Counted from the first letter of the stretch, positions 47,129 to 57,484 are shown. The stretch is 64,000 nucleotides of DNA from Mucilaginibacter ginkgonis (GCF_009754905.2 NZ_CP066775.1:3633785-3697784); one strand, 5' to 3'. The notes: a model not told the origin generated them from the sequence alone. Numbers and translations are program-made.

Positions 47129-47175
47129 AGGTCGCACTTTTCTTTAATAAGTGACTGACGGTCAAAATGTTTTGT

Positions 47176-47205
47176 AAAGAAAAAAGCCATCGGTCAGACG
47201 GCTTT
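47176..47205 (-). terminator. Terminator of amt
   Basis: Read on the minus strand, AAAGCCGTC-TGACC-GATGGCTTT forms a 9-bp stem with one G-U pair, followed by a T-rich stretch. It is 39 bp after the amt stop. Confidence 0.75.
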
Positions 47206-47243
47206 AAGACAAACTGTATAATGGTATAATTGTCCCGGTAGTC

Positions 47244-48551
47244 CTATAATTCTTCTCCATGCTGGCTTGCATCCAAGCCGGCAATTTCTTCTTCAACACT
47301 TACACGTAAGGGGCTGATTAGGTCTGTTACTTTTAACAACAATAACGATCCGAAAAACGCGAATATGGACACACAAACAAGTGCGATTATGTGAATGAAA
47401 AATAAATGTGTTTGGCCGAAAAATAAACCGTTGCCTGTAGTGTTTGCAGGATTAATGTTTTGGTTGGCAAATACGCCTGTTAGCAGCATACCTACCATAC
47501 CCCCAACGCCGTGGCAAGGAAAAACGTCGAGCGTATCATCAATAGATGTTTTACTCCGCCACTCAACTACCAGGCTGCTCACGATAGCTGCAACAATGCC
47601 AATAATAAGCGAGTGCGGGATGCTCACATAACCTGCGGCTGGGGTAACTGCAACTAGCCCCACAACCGCACCAATACATGCACCCATAACTGTTGGCTTA
47701 TGGCCGCGCGACATTTCAAAAAATATCCACGCTATTGCAGCCGCGGCAGAGGCTGTGGTTGTTGTAGCTAATGCGGTAGCCGCCAGCGTGCCTGATCCTA
47801 ATGCAGACCCTGCATTGAACCCGAACCAGCCAAACCAAAGTAAACCTGTACCCAGCAAAATGTAGCTGATGCGTGCAGGGTTATGTGCCTTATCTGTCCT
47901 TTGTTTTAAATAGAGCGCAGAAGCCAGTGCCGCCCAGCCCGCGGACATGTGAACAACCGTGCCGCCTGCAAAATCTAGCACGCCGGCCTTATAAAGTAAC
48001 CCGTCCGGGTGCCAAACAGAATGTGCCAACGGAGTATATATAATGATGATGAATAGCGAAATGAAAATAAGGTAAGAGGTGAACTTAATACGCTCCGCGA
48101 ATGCTCCCGTGATAAGTGCCGGAGTGATCACTGCGAATTTCAATTGAAACATTGCGAAAAGTATTAAGGGGATTGTTGGCGCTAGTTTCCAGGTAACGTT
48201 ACCAAGCATGCCCTTCATCATAAAAAAAGTTGCCGGGTTACCAATTACTCCTCCAACAGAATCGCCGAAAGCCAAACTGAATCCAAAAACTACCCAGATT
48301 ATGGTTATGAGGCCCATACAAACAAAACTTTGCATCATGGTTGACAAAACATTTTTTCGGGTAACCATTCCACCATAAAAATAAGCCAAACCCGGAGTCA
48401 TGATCAAAACTAAGGCCGTTGCCATTAACATCCACGCTGTATCGCCCGAGTTTATCTGACTGTTTTTAACATTTTGTACATCAATTGATGGAAATATCAA
48501 TCCAAGAGCTATGACAATTAATAAAAAAATAAGAGGAGCAATTTTTTTCAT
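47244..48551 (-). CDS. amt: Ammonium transporter
   Basis: 435 residues, about eleven membrane segments after a cleavable-looking N-terminal segment (APLIFLLIVIALGLIFPSID). Family signatures: GDTAWMLMATALVLIMTPGL with the phenylalanine-gate region, the DFAGGTVVHMSAG histidine near 200 and DVFPCHGVGGMVGMLLTG with the second twin histidine near 350. It conducts ammonium or ammonia across the inner membrane. No glnK/PII gene is adjacent, which is unusual because amt and glnK often form a pair; regulation must come from elsewhere. Ends at a terminator. Confidence 0.95.
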   Translation of the reverse strand: MKKIAPLIFLLIVIALGLIFPSIDVQNVKNSQINSGDTAWMLMATALVLIMTPGLAYFYGGMVTRKNVLSTMMQSFVCMGLITIIWVVFGFSLAFGDSVGGVIGNPATFFMMKGMLGNVTWKLAPTIPLILFAMFQLKFAVITPALITGAFAERIKFTSYLIFISLFIIIIYTPLAHSVWHPDGLLYKAGVLDFAGGTVVHMSAGWAALASALYLKQRTDKAHNPARISYILLGTGLLWFGWFGFNAGSALGSGTLAATALATTTTASAAAAIAWIFFEMSRGHKPTVMGACIGAVVGLVAVTPAAGYVSIPHSLIIGIVAAIVSSLVVEWRSKTSIDDTLDVFPCHGVGGMVGMLLTGVFANQNINPANTTGNGLFFGQTHLFFIHIIALVCVSIFAFFGSLLLLKVTDLISPLRVSVEEEIAGLDASQHGEEL

Positions 48552-48749
48552 TAAAACTGAGGTATTAATTCACCAAATTTAAAACTATTATCAAAAAATT
48601 AAGTAAAAAATTAAATTTTTGAGTTACTTGTGAATTAATGTTAACAAAAATGCAATATTATAAATGACTTTCTAAGTATGAATTGTAAAGAAGGCATGTT
48701 TGGCGTGCAAACAAAACGTCGCAAGAAAGCTTATACTAAAAACCATTTT

Positions 48750-49322
48750 ATGAAAGCTTATTGGAAACCTGTTTGCCTTTGCATTTTGGCGTTGGCTACT
48801 GCTTGTCAAAACAACAAAAACCAATCTTCAACAACGGATACCACGAAACAAACTACATCAAATGACGCTGCGGCTGCCGTGGCCGGTGATGCTAAAATAG
48901 CATCAGCTTCAAATTTTGAAATACAAATCCCTGATGGCTGGCATTATGATCAGCCTATTTTAAACGGACAGACCAAATTCTTTCTTACCGCGCCAAAGGA
49001 AATGAACTATCAAACCAATATCAATATTTTGAAGGACCCGATGAAAGGCGAAAACCTTGATGACTACATTAAGGTAAGCCTTGCCAAAATGCAATCCATG
49101 CCTGTTACCATGGGTAGCAGCGGAGATTTCACAGCAAACGGTGTTTCAGGAAAATATTTGAAATATATCTATAACGCCAAAGAACGCATGATAGCTGTCA
49201 AATCTTACGTTTTTGGCAAAAATGATACGGCTTACGTAGTTACAGCTACCACAGTACCCGAGTTAGGCAAAAAATACGAACCCGTATTTGACAAGGCGGT
49301 AAGTACTCTCAAAATTAAGTAG
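48750..49322 (+). CDS. Lipoprotein with PsbP/Mog1-like (DUF1795-like) domain
   Basis: 190 residues from the ATG at 48750, chosen because it opens a lipoprotein signal (MKAYWKPVCLCILALATAC, cysteine about residue 19); the frame extends 72 bp upstream with a lysine-rich, non-signal stretch. A Thr/Asn/Ala linker (about 25-50) precedes SNFEIQIPDGWHYDQPILNG, which is the PsbP/Mog1 first strand; ISVLKDP-like INILKDPMKG and VVTATTVPELGKKYEPVFDK close the fold. The family binds proteins rather than small substrates, with no known reaction. Located before dnaX and not clearly cotranscribed with it. Confidence 0.72.
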   Translation: MKAYWKPVCLCILALATACQNNKNQSSTTDTTKQTTSNDAAAAVAGDAKIASASNFEIQIPDGWHYDQPILNGQTKFFLTAPKEMNYQTNINILKDPMKGENLDDYIKVSLAKMQSMPVTMGSSGDFTANGVSGKYLKYIYNAKERMIAVKSYVFGKNDTAYVVTATTVPELGKKYEPVFDKAVSTLKIK

Positions 49323-49400
49323 TATTCGAGGGTCATCAGCGCAAGGTTATAATTTGAGTTTCATTTCCCGGCTACGGCATTTCTTATTAAATTAGTAGCT

Positions 49401-51224
49401 GTGGATAATTTCATTGTTTCGGCACGTAAATATCGCCCGGCCACTTTTGAAACCGTTGTAGGTCAGCAACATGTGACTAACACGTTAAAAAACGCGATCA
49501 AAAGTAACCAACTTGCGCAGGCGTTTTTGTTCTGCGGCCCGCGCGGGGTAGGTAAAACTACTTGCGCGCGTATACTTGCCAAAACTATTAATTGCACCAA
49601 TTTGCAGCCAAACGGCGAGGCTTGCGGCACCTGCGATTCTTGCAAAGCGTTCCAAAATGGCAACTCATTTAACGTGCACGAACTGGATGCCGCGTCCAAT
49701 AACTCTGTTGATGACATCCGTAATTTAATAGATCAGGTACGTATACCCCCACAAGCCGGCAGATATAAAGTTTATATCATTGATGAAGTGCATATGTTGT
49801 CGCAGGCGGCTTTTAACGCGTTTCTGAAAACGCTTGAAGAACCACCGTCATACGCCATCTTTATACTAGCGACTACAGAAAAGCATAAGATACTGCCAAC
49901 CATACTTTCTCGATGCCAGATATTTGATTTTAACCGCATTAAGGTCGAAGATATGGCTGCTCACCTGGCATCCATCGCGGTAAAGGAAAGCATATCATAC
50001 GAGGATGACGGACTTCACATCATTGCCCAAAAAGCAGATGGTGGTTTGCGCGATGCGCTATCGATGTTTGATCAGATCGTTAGCTTTTCCGGCGGGAATG
50101 TTACTTATCATACTGTTATCGAGAACCTTAATATCCTTGATTACGATTACTATTTCAGCCTGACTGATAGCCTGATGCAACAGGCTACATCCAAGACACT
50201 ATTAACGTTCGACGAAATCTTGTCTAAAGGATTTGACGGCAGCCATTTTATCAGTGGTATGTCTCACCACTTACGTAATTTATTGGTAGGCAAAGATTCG
50301 GTTACACTTAAGCTGTTGGAAGTAAGTGAAGGGGTACGTCAGCGTTATATGCAACAGTCTCAGCTAACACCGGTATCCTTTTTACTCTCTGCATTGAACA
50401 TCGCAAACCAATGTGAGATCAACTATCGTTTAAGCAAAAACCAGCGTTTGCAGGTTGAATTGGCATTACTTAAAATGTGCCATCTTAACGCGGCATTCAA
50501 TTTGGTTAATCTGCCCGCGACTGAGGACCAGGTTAAAAAAAAAACTGATGCCGCAAGCATAGCTCCTCAAACTACAACCATTACTGCTGCTTTGACTCCT
50601 GATAATTTAACCAAAGAACCCGAAGTAAAATATAATGCAGCGCCATCTATTGCTGCACCGGTATCAGAGCCATCAAAGCCGCAAGCTATAATAACGGCGC
50701 CTGTTGACAGTCCACCTGCTCCGGCCCGGCCTCAGGCAGAGAAACCTAAGATCGTTATTCCGGCTAAAACGACATTTATTCCCTCATTAAAGGATCTTTC
50801 GACAGGTAACTCTAATGTTGTGGACGAAGAAGACCCTTATATTAAGGGAACAGATAAAAATCCGTTTACGATGGACGATTTTCTGAAAAAATGGAACGAG
50901 TATGCCATCAAGCTCAAAAAGGAAAGTAAGATGAGCTTGTTCACAATTTTTACAACGGAAGCCCCGGTAATGCTAAAGCCCTATGACTTTGAAGTGGTTG
51001 TAAGCAATAAGGCACAGGATAATAATTTTAGGGACGAGAAGCCAGACCTGCTTAACTTTTTAAGGGTTCAACTTAAGAATTTCGATATACAGATCTTTAC
51101 TCGTATAGACGAAACTATTGTTACCAAGCGCCCTTACACAGACCAGGAAAAATTTCAGCATATGGCATCGCGTAACCCGCATTTGTTGGAACTACAAAAA
51201 AGCTTCAACCTGGATTTTAATTAA
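49401..51224 (+). CDS. dnaX: DNA polymerase III subunit gamma/tau
   Basis: 607 residues starting with GTG. Domain I-II AAA+ motifs: Walker A GPRGVGKT at 46-53, a zinc site formed by Cys-65, 75, 78 and 81, IIDEVHMLS (Walker B), LKTLEEPP (SRC-related helix) and ILSRCQ. Domain III follows to about 370, then a low-complexity proline/alanine/threonine linker (about 375-470) and a C-terminal tau domain (about 480-605). It loads sliding clamps at the replication fork. A frameshift-forming poly-A run (AAAAAAAAA near 50527-50538) sits at the linker start; programmed gamma production there is possible but unproven. Convergent with the SDR gene, 6 bp between stops. Confidence 0.95.
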   Translation: MDNFIVSARKYRPATFETVVGQQHVTNTLKNAIKSNQLAQAFLFCGPRGVGKTTCARILAKTINCTNLQPNGEACGTCDSCKAFQNGNSFNVHELDAASNNSVDDIRNLIDQVRIPPQAGRYKVYIIDEVHMLSQAAFNAFLKTLEEPPSYAIFILATTEKHKILPTILSRCQIFDFNRIKVEDMAAHLASIAVKESISYEDDGLHIIAQKADGGLRDALSMFDQIVSFSGGNVTYHTVIENLNILDYDYYFSLTDSLMQQATSKTLLTFDEILSKGFDGSHFISGMSHHLRNLLVGKDSVTLKLLEVSEGVRQRYMQQSQLTPVSFLLSALNIANQCEINYRLSKNQRLQVELALLKMCHLNAAFNLVNLPATEDQVKKKTDAASIAPQTTTITAALTPDNLTKEPEVKYNAAPSIAAPVSEPSKPQAIITAPVDSPPAPARPQAEKPKIVIPAKTTFIPSLKDLSTGNSNVVDEEDPYIKGTDKNPFTMDDFLKKWNEYAIKLKKESKMSLFTIFTTEAPVMLKPYDFEVVVSNKAQDNNFRDEKPDLLNFLRVQLKNFDIQIFTRIDETIVTKRPYTDQEKFQHMASRNPHLLELQKSFNLDFN

Positions 51225-51230
51225 GACGGG

Positions 51231-51935
51231 TTAAGGAGTAGTGACAGCCACAGGTAGGATCTTACCATTAAAGAATTTGTGGCCGGTTACCGCGAAATCG
51301 GCGATATATTTACCCATTTCAAAAGCCATTACCGGCGATTGATAACCCGGGAAGGCGGCCTCTAACATTTCTGTTTGTGCCGAACCTAATGCCAGGCAAT
51401 TTACGCTGATCTTAAGGTCGGCAAGTTCCATAGCCAGCGTTTCTGTAAAGTTGTGCAAAGCTGCCTTACTTGCCGAGTAGGCAGATAGCCCCTTGAACTT
51501 AGCGCTGCCCTGAAAGCCTCCCATACTACCAATGTTAACGATATGGCCACCTTCTTTAACAAGTGGTAAAAGCGTTTGCGTTATGCGTACGTGAGACAAG
51601 AAATTGCTTTGCAGCATTTCTACGAAATCCATTTCACCTAATTGCTCAAAAGGTTTGTTTATAAGCGCGCCTGCATTGTTAATTAAAACATCTAATTGGC
51701 CATTAAATCTATCATTTACAAAAGCTTTTAAATCGTGATGGTCATCATTTACCAAGTCAAACACCACAGGGTAAATTACACATTCAGGGTTTAAACTTTG
51801 AGCGATCTCCTGCAGTTTTACCAGCTTTTCTTGTGTACGGGCCAGTACAATTAATTTGTGCTTTGTTGTTGCCGTTAGTTCTATCGCTGCTTCGAAGCCA
51901 ACACCGCTGCTGGCACCGGTTATAATTATGTTCAT
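51231..51935 (-). CDS. Short-chain dehydrogenase/reductase
   Basis: 234 residues. Classical SDR: cofactor loop TGASSGVG at 6-13, VLINNAG near 85, catalytic serine in VNIGSMGG near 137, and YSASKAA near 150 with the Tyr-Lys pair. The Rossmann fold is complete. NAD(P)-dependent oxidation or reduction of an alcohol/ketone; substrate unknown. Single gene convergent with dnaX and 101 bp downstream of the aromatic amino acid hydroxylase on the same strand. Confidence 0.92.
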   Translation of the reverse strand: MNIIITGASSGVGFEAAIELTATTKHKLIVLARTQEKLVKLQEIAQSLNPECVIYPVVFDLVNDDHHDLKAFVNDRFNGQLDVLINNAGALINKPFEQLGEMDFVEMLQSNFLSHVRITQTLLPLVKEGGHIVNIGSMGGFQGSAKFKGLSAYSASKAALHNFTETLAMELADLKISVNCLALGSAQTEMLEAAFPGYQSPVMAFEMGKYIADFAVTGHKFFNGKILPVAVTTP

Positions 51936-52036
51936 AAATTTTCAATTCGTTTTTGCGAACGTAATGAAGCGATTTCTAATCGGCAAATATTTTAAGATGG
52001 CTTTTGGAATTAAACTTCGCTTTAAGTGTGGCTGTT

Positions 52037-53809
52037 TTATGCGACAGGTTTTGCAGTCACATTCTTCACTAAATTTAAGCCGTCTGTTATCAATTTTTGC
52101 AAACCAGGTTGTTCTGCTGCTTTAGACGTTAAAAACTCTACAATAGTTCCTTCTAAGCTGTGTTGCTGATCTTGTTCTTTCAAAATTTCTAATATCTCCA
52201 ACGCACAAAGCCAGTCGTTGGGATGATGAACGATTAGTCGCTGCCAGATAGACCCTAGATGCTCTACAGAACCTTTGTGCTCCCTTATCTCCCTTACTCG
52301 TCCATATAACTTCTGCAGATCAACCGTTTGCTGATCATAGTCAGGGTGATAGGTGGTTGTCGCAGGCGTATATGCTATTTCTTCAAACGCGTCTTTATCT
52401 GCCGCGCCGCAATAAACAGAAATTATCCGTTCGCCAACTGCCATATCATACATGCCCCATGATGGGTCGAACAATACATTGCCTTTTGCATCGGTGACGG
52501 TACAATCCGAAAATGAAATCAGCTGTAACTTCCCCGCATTCCGAATCAGCGAACGTACATGTCCCTGAACAATTACACCGCTCTCAAATTGTAATTTTGC
52601 CGCGCTGTAAATAGTTATTCCGTACAATTGCAAATCTTCATCGCCAAAATCTTCCAATGGTTTTACTGCACCACTTAGTTTTCCAACAGGTGAGCTGAAG
52701 CCGTTTTTGTGATAATCTTTGCCATGACGGTGTAACTGCCTGTTATTATAAGCTAAAGCTGATGGCCCGGTTGTTCTTATAAAAACCGGTAAACCCTTGT
52801 CCTCTATAAATGCTGCAAACGTTCCGCTTACCTGTAATCCCGAACTATACACCGCTGTACAAGTGTTTTTGCTATCGATAGCTTTTTGCAGCCCGTAGCT
52901 TCCCCCGCGGCGGAATGACATAGTATTTGCGAACGTTTCTAAAACGTCGATCAAATTCTCAAAATCGGGCGTTACAAAAAGCTGAGGCTGTGGTTTCGTG
53001 ATATCGTAACTGTAATTAACGGCATCTATTGTGTAAGGCAATTTAGCCACTTCAGGTTTCATGCAGCCGGCGCTTTCACCGATTGATGATAGGAGGCCCG
53101 CACCGTATATCTTTGGATTTTCCAATGTACCGATCAGTCCATATTCTACCGTCCACCAGTGCAAACGGCTTAGTAAAGCCATTTCAGACGGCTCGCCCAT
53201 ATTTTCCTGGCGATATTTAAGCAGGTCTTCTGCAGCCTGTAGCTCTTCCGGGTCGCAGTCGGGCATTTCTTTTAAAATCGATAGCGCCCGTATAGCTTCG
53301 TATAGATCATAATCTTGTGCGGAGAACATAGCCTTCGCACCGATCGATCCGAAGTAACTCAGGTATTTGTGATAATCGGGCTCAGCAATAATGGGCGCAT
53401 GCCCTGCCGACTCATGGATGATATCCGGAGCTGGTGTGTAAGCTATATGGTTTAGCTGACGGATGTCTGCAGCGATTACCAGAACCCTATACGCCTGGTA
53501 TTCCATAAACGCTGCCGGCGGAATAAAACCATCAACAGTAACCGCGCCCCAACCAATTTTTCCCAGCGCGTCATTCACGTCCTGCATGTTGGGGATGTGT
53601 TCTATGCTTAAGCCGGCTTTCTTCAATCCTGGTATGTAAGGATAGTGAGCGACATCCTTTAACCAAGCATAATTTTGCCGCATTACATACCGCCACACTG
53701 CATGGTCTATTGGCGTGTAACGCTCGTAATGCTGTTGTACGATGTACTGTTTTAAATGTAAAGGCAGTTTGGCAACCTGCGGATTATCAAAATCGTTAAA
53801 GCCGTCCAT
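52037..53809 (-). CDS. Aromatic amino acid hydroxylase (phenylalanine 4-monooxygenase type) with long C-terminal extension
   Basis: 590 residues, about twice the size of proteobacterial PhhA. The catalytic domain occupies about 35-290: IPNMQDVNDALGKIGWGAVT near 72-91, the iron ligands His-132 and His-137 in HESAGHAP, and a glutamate in WWTVEYGLIG. The remaining 300 residues, including GTFAAFIEDKGLPVFIRTTG and a helical end, have no catalytic motif I recognise; similar long forms occur in Flavobacteria and Sphingobacteria. Expected reaction: pterin-dependent hydroxylation of phenylalanine to tyrosine. No pterin-recycling gene lies next to it. Confidence 0.85.
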   Translation of the reverse strand: MDGFNDFDNPQVAKLPLHLKQYIVQQHYERYTPIDHAVWRYVMRQNYAWLKDVAHYPYIPGLKKAGLSIEHIPNMQDVNDALGKIGWGAVTVDGFIPPAAFMEYQAYRVLVIAADIRQLNHIAYTPAPDIIHESAGHAPIIAEPDYHKYLSYFGSIGAKAMFSAQDYDLYEAIRALSILKEMPDCDPEELQAAEDLLKYRQENMGEPSEMALLSRLHWWTVEYGLIGTLENPKIYGAGLLSSIGESAGCMKPEVAKLPYTIDAVNYSYDITKPQPQLFVTPDFENLIDVLETFANTMSFRRGGSYGLQKAIDSKNTCTAVYSSGLQVSGTFAAFIEDKGLPVFIRTTGPSALAYNNRQLHRHGKDYHKNGFSSPVGKLSGAVKPLEDFGDEDLQLYGITIYSAAKLQFESGVIVQGHVRSLIRNAGKLQLISFSDCTVTDAKGNVLFDPSWGMYDMAVGERIISVYCGAADKDAFEEIAYTPATTTYHPDYDQQTVDLQKLYGRVREIREHKGSVEHLGSIWQRLIVHHPNDWLCALEILEILKEQDQQHSLEGTIVEFLTSKAAEQPGLQKLITDGLNLVKNVTAKPVA

Positions 53810-53906
53810 AGGCGTAATTGGTTTATAATAGAACGCAAATTACGCTAAAAGGTGATATAAATTTTGCAGATAAAAGATTTAGCCAAATAATAATATAGCG
53901 GGCAAA

Positions 53907-54857
53907 TTACAAGATGTCTCCTTCATCTTCTATTGGGACAGAGCCTTCCTCTACCTTAGGCAAGCCCTCTTCAAGTCGGCTTGGGCGCAGCAAATAATAC
54001 ACTCCGGATATCGCTACTAACAATGATATTAAATAGAATGATATGCTGAGGTAAACCGCCAAACCAACCTGCATATGGAATACGTCCGCAAGTTTGGTAA
54101 AGATGGCTTCGCGGGCGCCCGCGCCCCCGATTGTAGGCAGTACTGCTGCCAGGGCCGACAATAGAAACGACAACAAATAGGCCGCAAACTTCCCGGTAAA
54201 GTTTTGCCCGAACATTACCAGCAAAATGGTAAGCAACTGGAGTGACTGCACCATTACGGCTTTTAAATGAGCGGTAAAAAAGTAGTGCGTGTAGTCCTTA
54301 AAAAAGTAGCGGGCAACGCCGTAGTAAATTGCTGTGCCTGCAAGAAAAATACTGCCGGGAATAAAGAAATGCAGCGGGAATTGCGGCACCAATACGATAA
54401 GTATACATACTATCAGGCCTATGGCCCAAAGTCCGCTTAACCGGTCGAACAGTAATGCCCAAAAGGTTTTTTTAGCCGGGATGTTGTATTTCTTTTTTAG
54501 CAGGTAGATCTTATATCCGTCGCCGCCTATACCGCCCGGCAGTAAAAAGTTATAAAACATGCCCAGTAAGTAAAGGCGCAAGTTAAACCGCCAGTCGAGT
54601 TTTAAACCTATGGACTTTATAAAGCTTAGCAAGCGCCATGAAGAAACTACAGTAGAAAGTATAAAGCAAAGAAAGGCAGCGAACATCCACCAATAATTGG
54701 CCACCAAAAAGTGATCTTTAACCTTGCTTAATGGTACTTTGCTGAATACATAATATAACAGGGCAGATGTAACGACGATCTTGGCCAGCAACTTCAAAAA
54801 GTTGATCACCTTTTGTTTGGTAGTCTTTGGCGCTACTTCTTCTTCGGCTTCTGTCAT
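53907..54857 (-). CDS. Flippase-like/UPF0104 (lysylphosphatidylglycerol synthase TM-type) membrane protein
   Basis: 316 residues from the ATG at 54857; a longer frame to 55019 runs through a dispersed repeat and is an artefact. About eight membrane segments. LLPGGIGGDGYKIYLLKKKY (about 120-139) and TIGGAGAREAIFTKLAD (about 250-265) are the diagnostic UPF0104 motifs. These proteins translocate or synthesise lipids; which one cannot be told here. The N-terminus is acidic (TEAEEEVAPK). Preceded by an 80-bp repeat copy and heptamer repeats at 54880-55017. Confidence 0.88.
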   Translation of the reverse strand: MTEAEEEVAPKTTKQKVINFLKLLAKIVVTSALLYYVFSKVPLSKVKDHFLVANYWWMFAAFLCFILSTVVSSWRLLSFIKSIGLKLDWRFNLRLYLLGMFYNFLLPGGIGGDGYKIYLLKKKYNIPAKKTFWALLFDRLSGLWAIGLIVCILIVLVPQFPLHFFIPGSIFLAGTAIYYGVARYFFKDYTHYFFTAHLKAVMVQSLQLLTILLVMFGQNFTGKFAAYLLSFLLSALAAVLPTIGGAGAREAIFTKLADVFHMQVGLAVYLSISFYLISLLVAISGVYYLLRPSRLEEGLPKVEEGSVPIEDEGDIL

Positions 54858-55243
54858 TGCGCGCAAAGATAGGCAATTAGTTAAATGGTGAATGGTTGAT
54901 TGTGTGATTGGTGAGTGGTTAGAAAAGGATAACTGCGTTAGCGATTGGAGCGGATACCGGCTTGTGTGTAAGGCCTGCAGGCGTATGAGCGGAAAGCGCG
55001 ACGCGAAGGGAAACGCCATAATAATTCTATATTTTAAAAATATTCTATCTTTTTTGAATCACCATCTTTTATAAACACGAACCCGATTTCTAATCTTAAT
55101 ACAAGCAAGACCATCTTACTTGAAAATCATTGCGATTTCGAGAAATCTTACAACTAATCTACTTTTAGAAAAACCTTAACAACCACTCAACAAATCAACC
55201 GCTCACTATTCCCATAATACTTACCTTTGCAAAAATTAAGGCT
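54858..55243. other. Intergenic region with heptamer repeats, a dispersed repeat and the aguB promoter
   Basis: No gene. It holds GTGAATGG/GTGATTGG/GTGAGTGG-type heptamers (54888-54921), the second copy of the 80-bp repeat (54935-55017) and an A/T-rich stretch. A full -7 match TACCTTTG at 55222-55229 precedes the aguB ATG by 15 bp; no clear -33 TTG. Confidence 0.6.
54935..55017 (-). repeat. Dispersed 80-bp repeat (copy 2)
   Basis: Reverse orientation of the element at 36184-36262: GGTATCCGCTCCAATCGCTA plus ACGC matches copy 1 with one substitution, and CGCTTTCCGCTCATACG is identical. The inner hairpin sequences differ. It lies 77 bp upstream of the UPF0104 start in the same relative orientation as copy 1 to its gene. 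Confidence 0.8.
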
Positions 55244-56113
55244 ATGAGTAAAGTGAACGTCGCGCTGGTACAAATGAGTTGCGTTGCAGATAAGCAACAG
55301 AACTTAAATAAAGCAATTGACAAGGTACGCGAAGCTGCCAATAAAGGAGCACAGGTTGTTTGCCTGCAAGAGCTTTTTACTTCATTGTATTTTTGTGATG
55401 TTGAAGATTACGACAACTTTAAATTAGCCGAAGCAATCCCCGGACCGTCTACAGATGAACTTTCCAAGGTAGCTGCCGAATTGGGTGTAGTGATCATAGC
55501 TTCGCTTTTTGAAAAACGTACCCAAGGCCTTTATCATAACACAACGGCGGTTGTAGATGCCGACGGCTCTTACTTAGGCAAGTATCGCAAAATGCACATC
55601 CCGGACGATCCTGGTTTTTATGAGAAGTTCTACTTTACTCCGGGCGATCTGGGTTACAAAGTTTTTAAAACTAAATTTGCTACAATAGGGGTGTTGATCT
55701 GCTGGGACCAGTGGTATCCCGAAGCGGCACGGATCACTTCATTAATGGGTGCTGAGATATTATTTTATCCAACTGCTATCGGCTGGGCATCCACCCAAGA
55801 CGTTGACACCAATACAGAGCAATACAATGCCTGGCAGACCATTCAACGCAGCCACGCGGTTGCCAATGGTATACACGTAGTAAGTGTTAATCGTGTGGGC
55901 GAAGAAGCTGGCTTGAAATTCTGGGGCGGATCTTTTGTATCGAACCCTTTTGGCAAAGTAATGTTCCAGGGGTCTCATCACGATGAGGAAGTGACTGTTG
56001 TAGAACTCGACCTGGATAAAACTGATCATTACCGCACGCACTGGCCTTTTTTACGTGACAGAAGAATCGATAGCTATCAGCAGATTACAAAACGTTTGAT
56101 CGACGAGGAGTAA
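55244..56113 (+). CDS. aguB: N-carbamoylputrescine amidase
   Basis: 289 residues, nitrilase superfamily. The Glu-Lys-Cys triad is visible: Glu-43 in LQELF, Lys-116 in KYRKMHIP and Cys-153 in ICWDQWYPEAAR. Sequence pattern around FYEKFYFTPGD and the substrate loop match the N-carbamoylputrescine amidase branch. It hydrolyses N-carbamoylputrescine to putrescine, CO2 and ammonia. The agmatine deiminase that makes its substrate follows 111 bp downstream, so the pair completes agmatine to putrescine. -7 element at 55222. Confidence 0.93.
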   Translation: MSKVNVALVQMSCVADKQQNLNKAIDKVREAANKGAQVVCLQELFTSLYFCDVEDYDNFKLAEAIPGPSTDELSKVAAELGVVIIASLFEKRTQGLYHNTTAVVDADGSYLGKYRKMHIPDDPGFYEKFYFTPGDLGYKVFKTKFATIGVLICWDQWYPEAARITSLMGAEILFYPTAIGWASTQDVDTNTEQYNAWQTIQRSHAVANGIHVVSVNRVGEEAGLKFWGGSFVSNPFGKVMFQGSHHDEEVTVVELDLDKTDHYRTHWPFLRDRRIDSYQQITKRLIDEE

Positions 56114-56125
56114 TTTATATTATAT

Positions 56126-56219
56126 ACTTTCCTAGTCGCCCCGGGTGGCGCTGCAATTTTATAGGAACGTTTTGATTGTCCTTAAAGATTGCTTCGTTCC
56201 TCGCAATGACAATTTGGAT
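56126..56219. repeat. Repeat-like intergenic sequence between aguB and aguA
   Basis: AAGATTGCTTCGTTCCTCGC followed by AATGACAATTT is a string commonly scattered in Bacteroidota intergenic DNA. ATTGTC (56177) and GACAAT (56208) frame it as an imperfect inverted repeat. Only one copy is in the window. Confidence 0.35.
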
Positions 56220-56224
56220 TTATC

Positions 56225-57283
<1,059 letters not shown>

Positions 57284-57285
57284 GG

Positions 57286-57390
57286 CCTCACCCAACCCCT
57301 CTCAAAAGGAGGGGGCTACATATTGACACCTCGTTTTTAAAAATCCACTTTTTATTAAAGTCCTCTCCTTTGGAGAGGATTTAGGTGAGG
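57286..57390. repeat. Inverted pair of palindromic repeats (family A, copy 2)
   Basis: First arm CCTCACCCAACCCCTCTCAA and AAGGAGGGGGCT (57286-57316); second arm TCCTCTCC-TTT-GGAGAGGA followed by TTTAGGTGAGG (57361-57390). Same family as 5381-5535, slightly more diverged. It begins 3 bp after the aguA stop. Confidence 0.85.
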
Positions 57391-57453
57391 CTGCTTTTCA
57401 CCGACTACTCATCCCTATTCACCGACTTTTTCATTCCTGCAGCCAGTTATTCA

Positions 57454-57484
57454 TTGGCAAATGCTTATTGTTGTGATAGTTTTG
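57454..57484 (+). promoter_or_regulatory. Promoter of the LiaF-like/LytS operon
   Basis: TTG at 57454-57456, then 20 bp, then TAGTTTTG at 57477-57484, a full match to TTG-N19-21-TAnnTTTG, 23 bp before the ATG at 57508. Confidence 0.6.

Noticed and set aside
54858..55019. 54-residue N-terminal extension of the UPF0104 protein
   Set aside because: Runs through the 80-bp dispersed repeat and heptamer repeats; the ATG at 54857 fits the family start.
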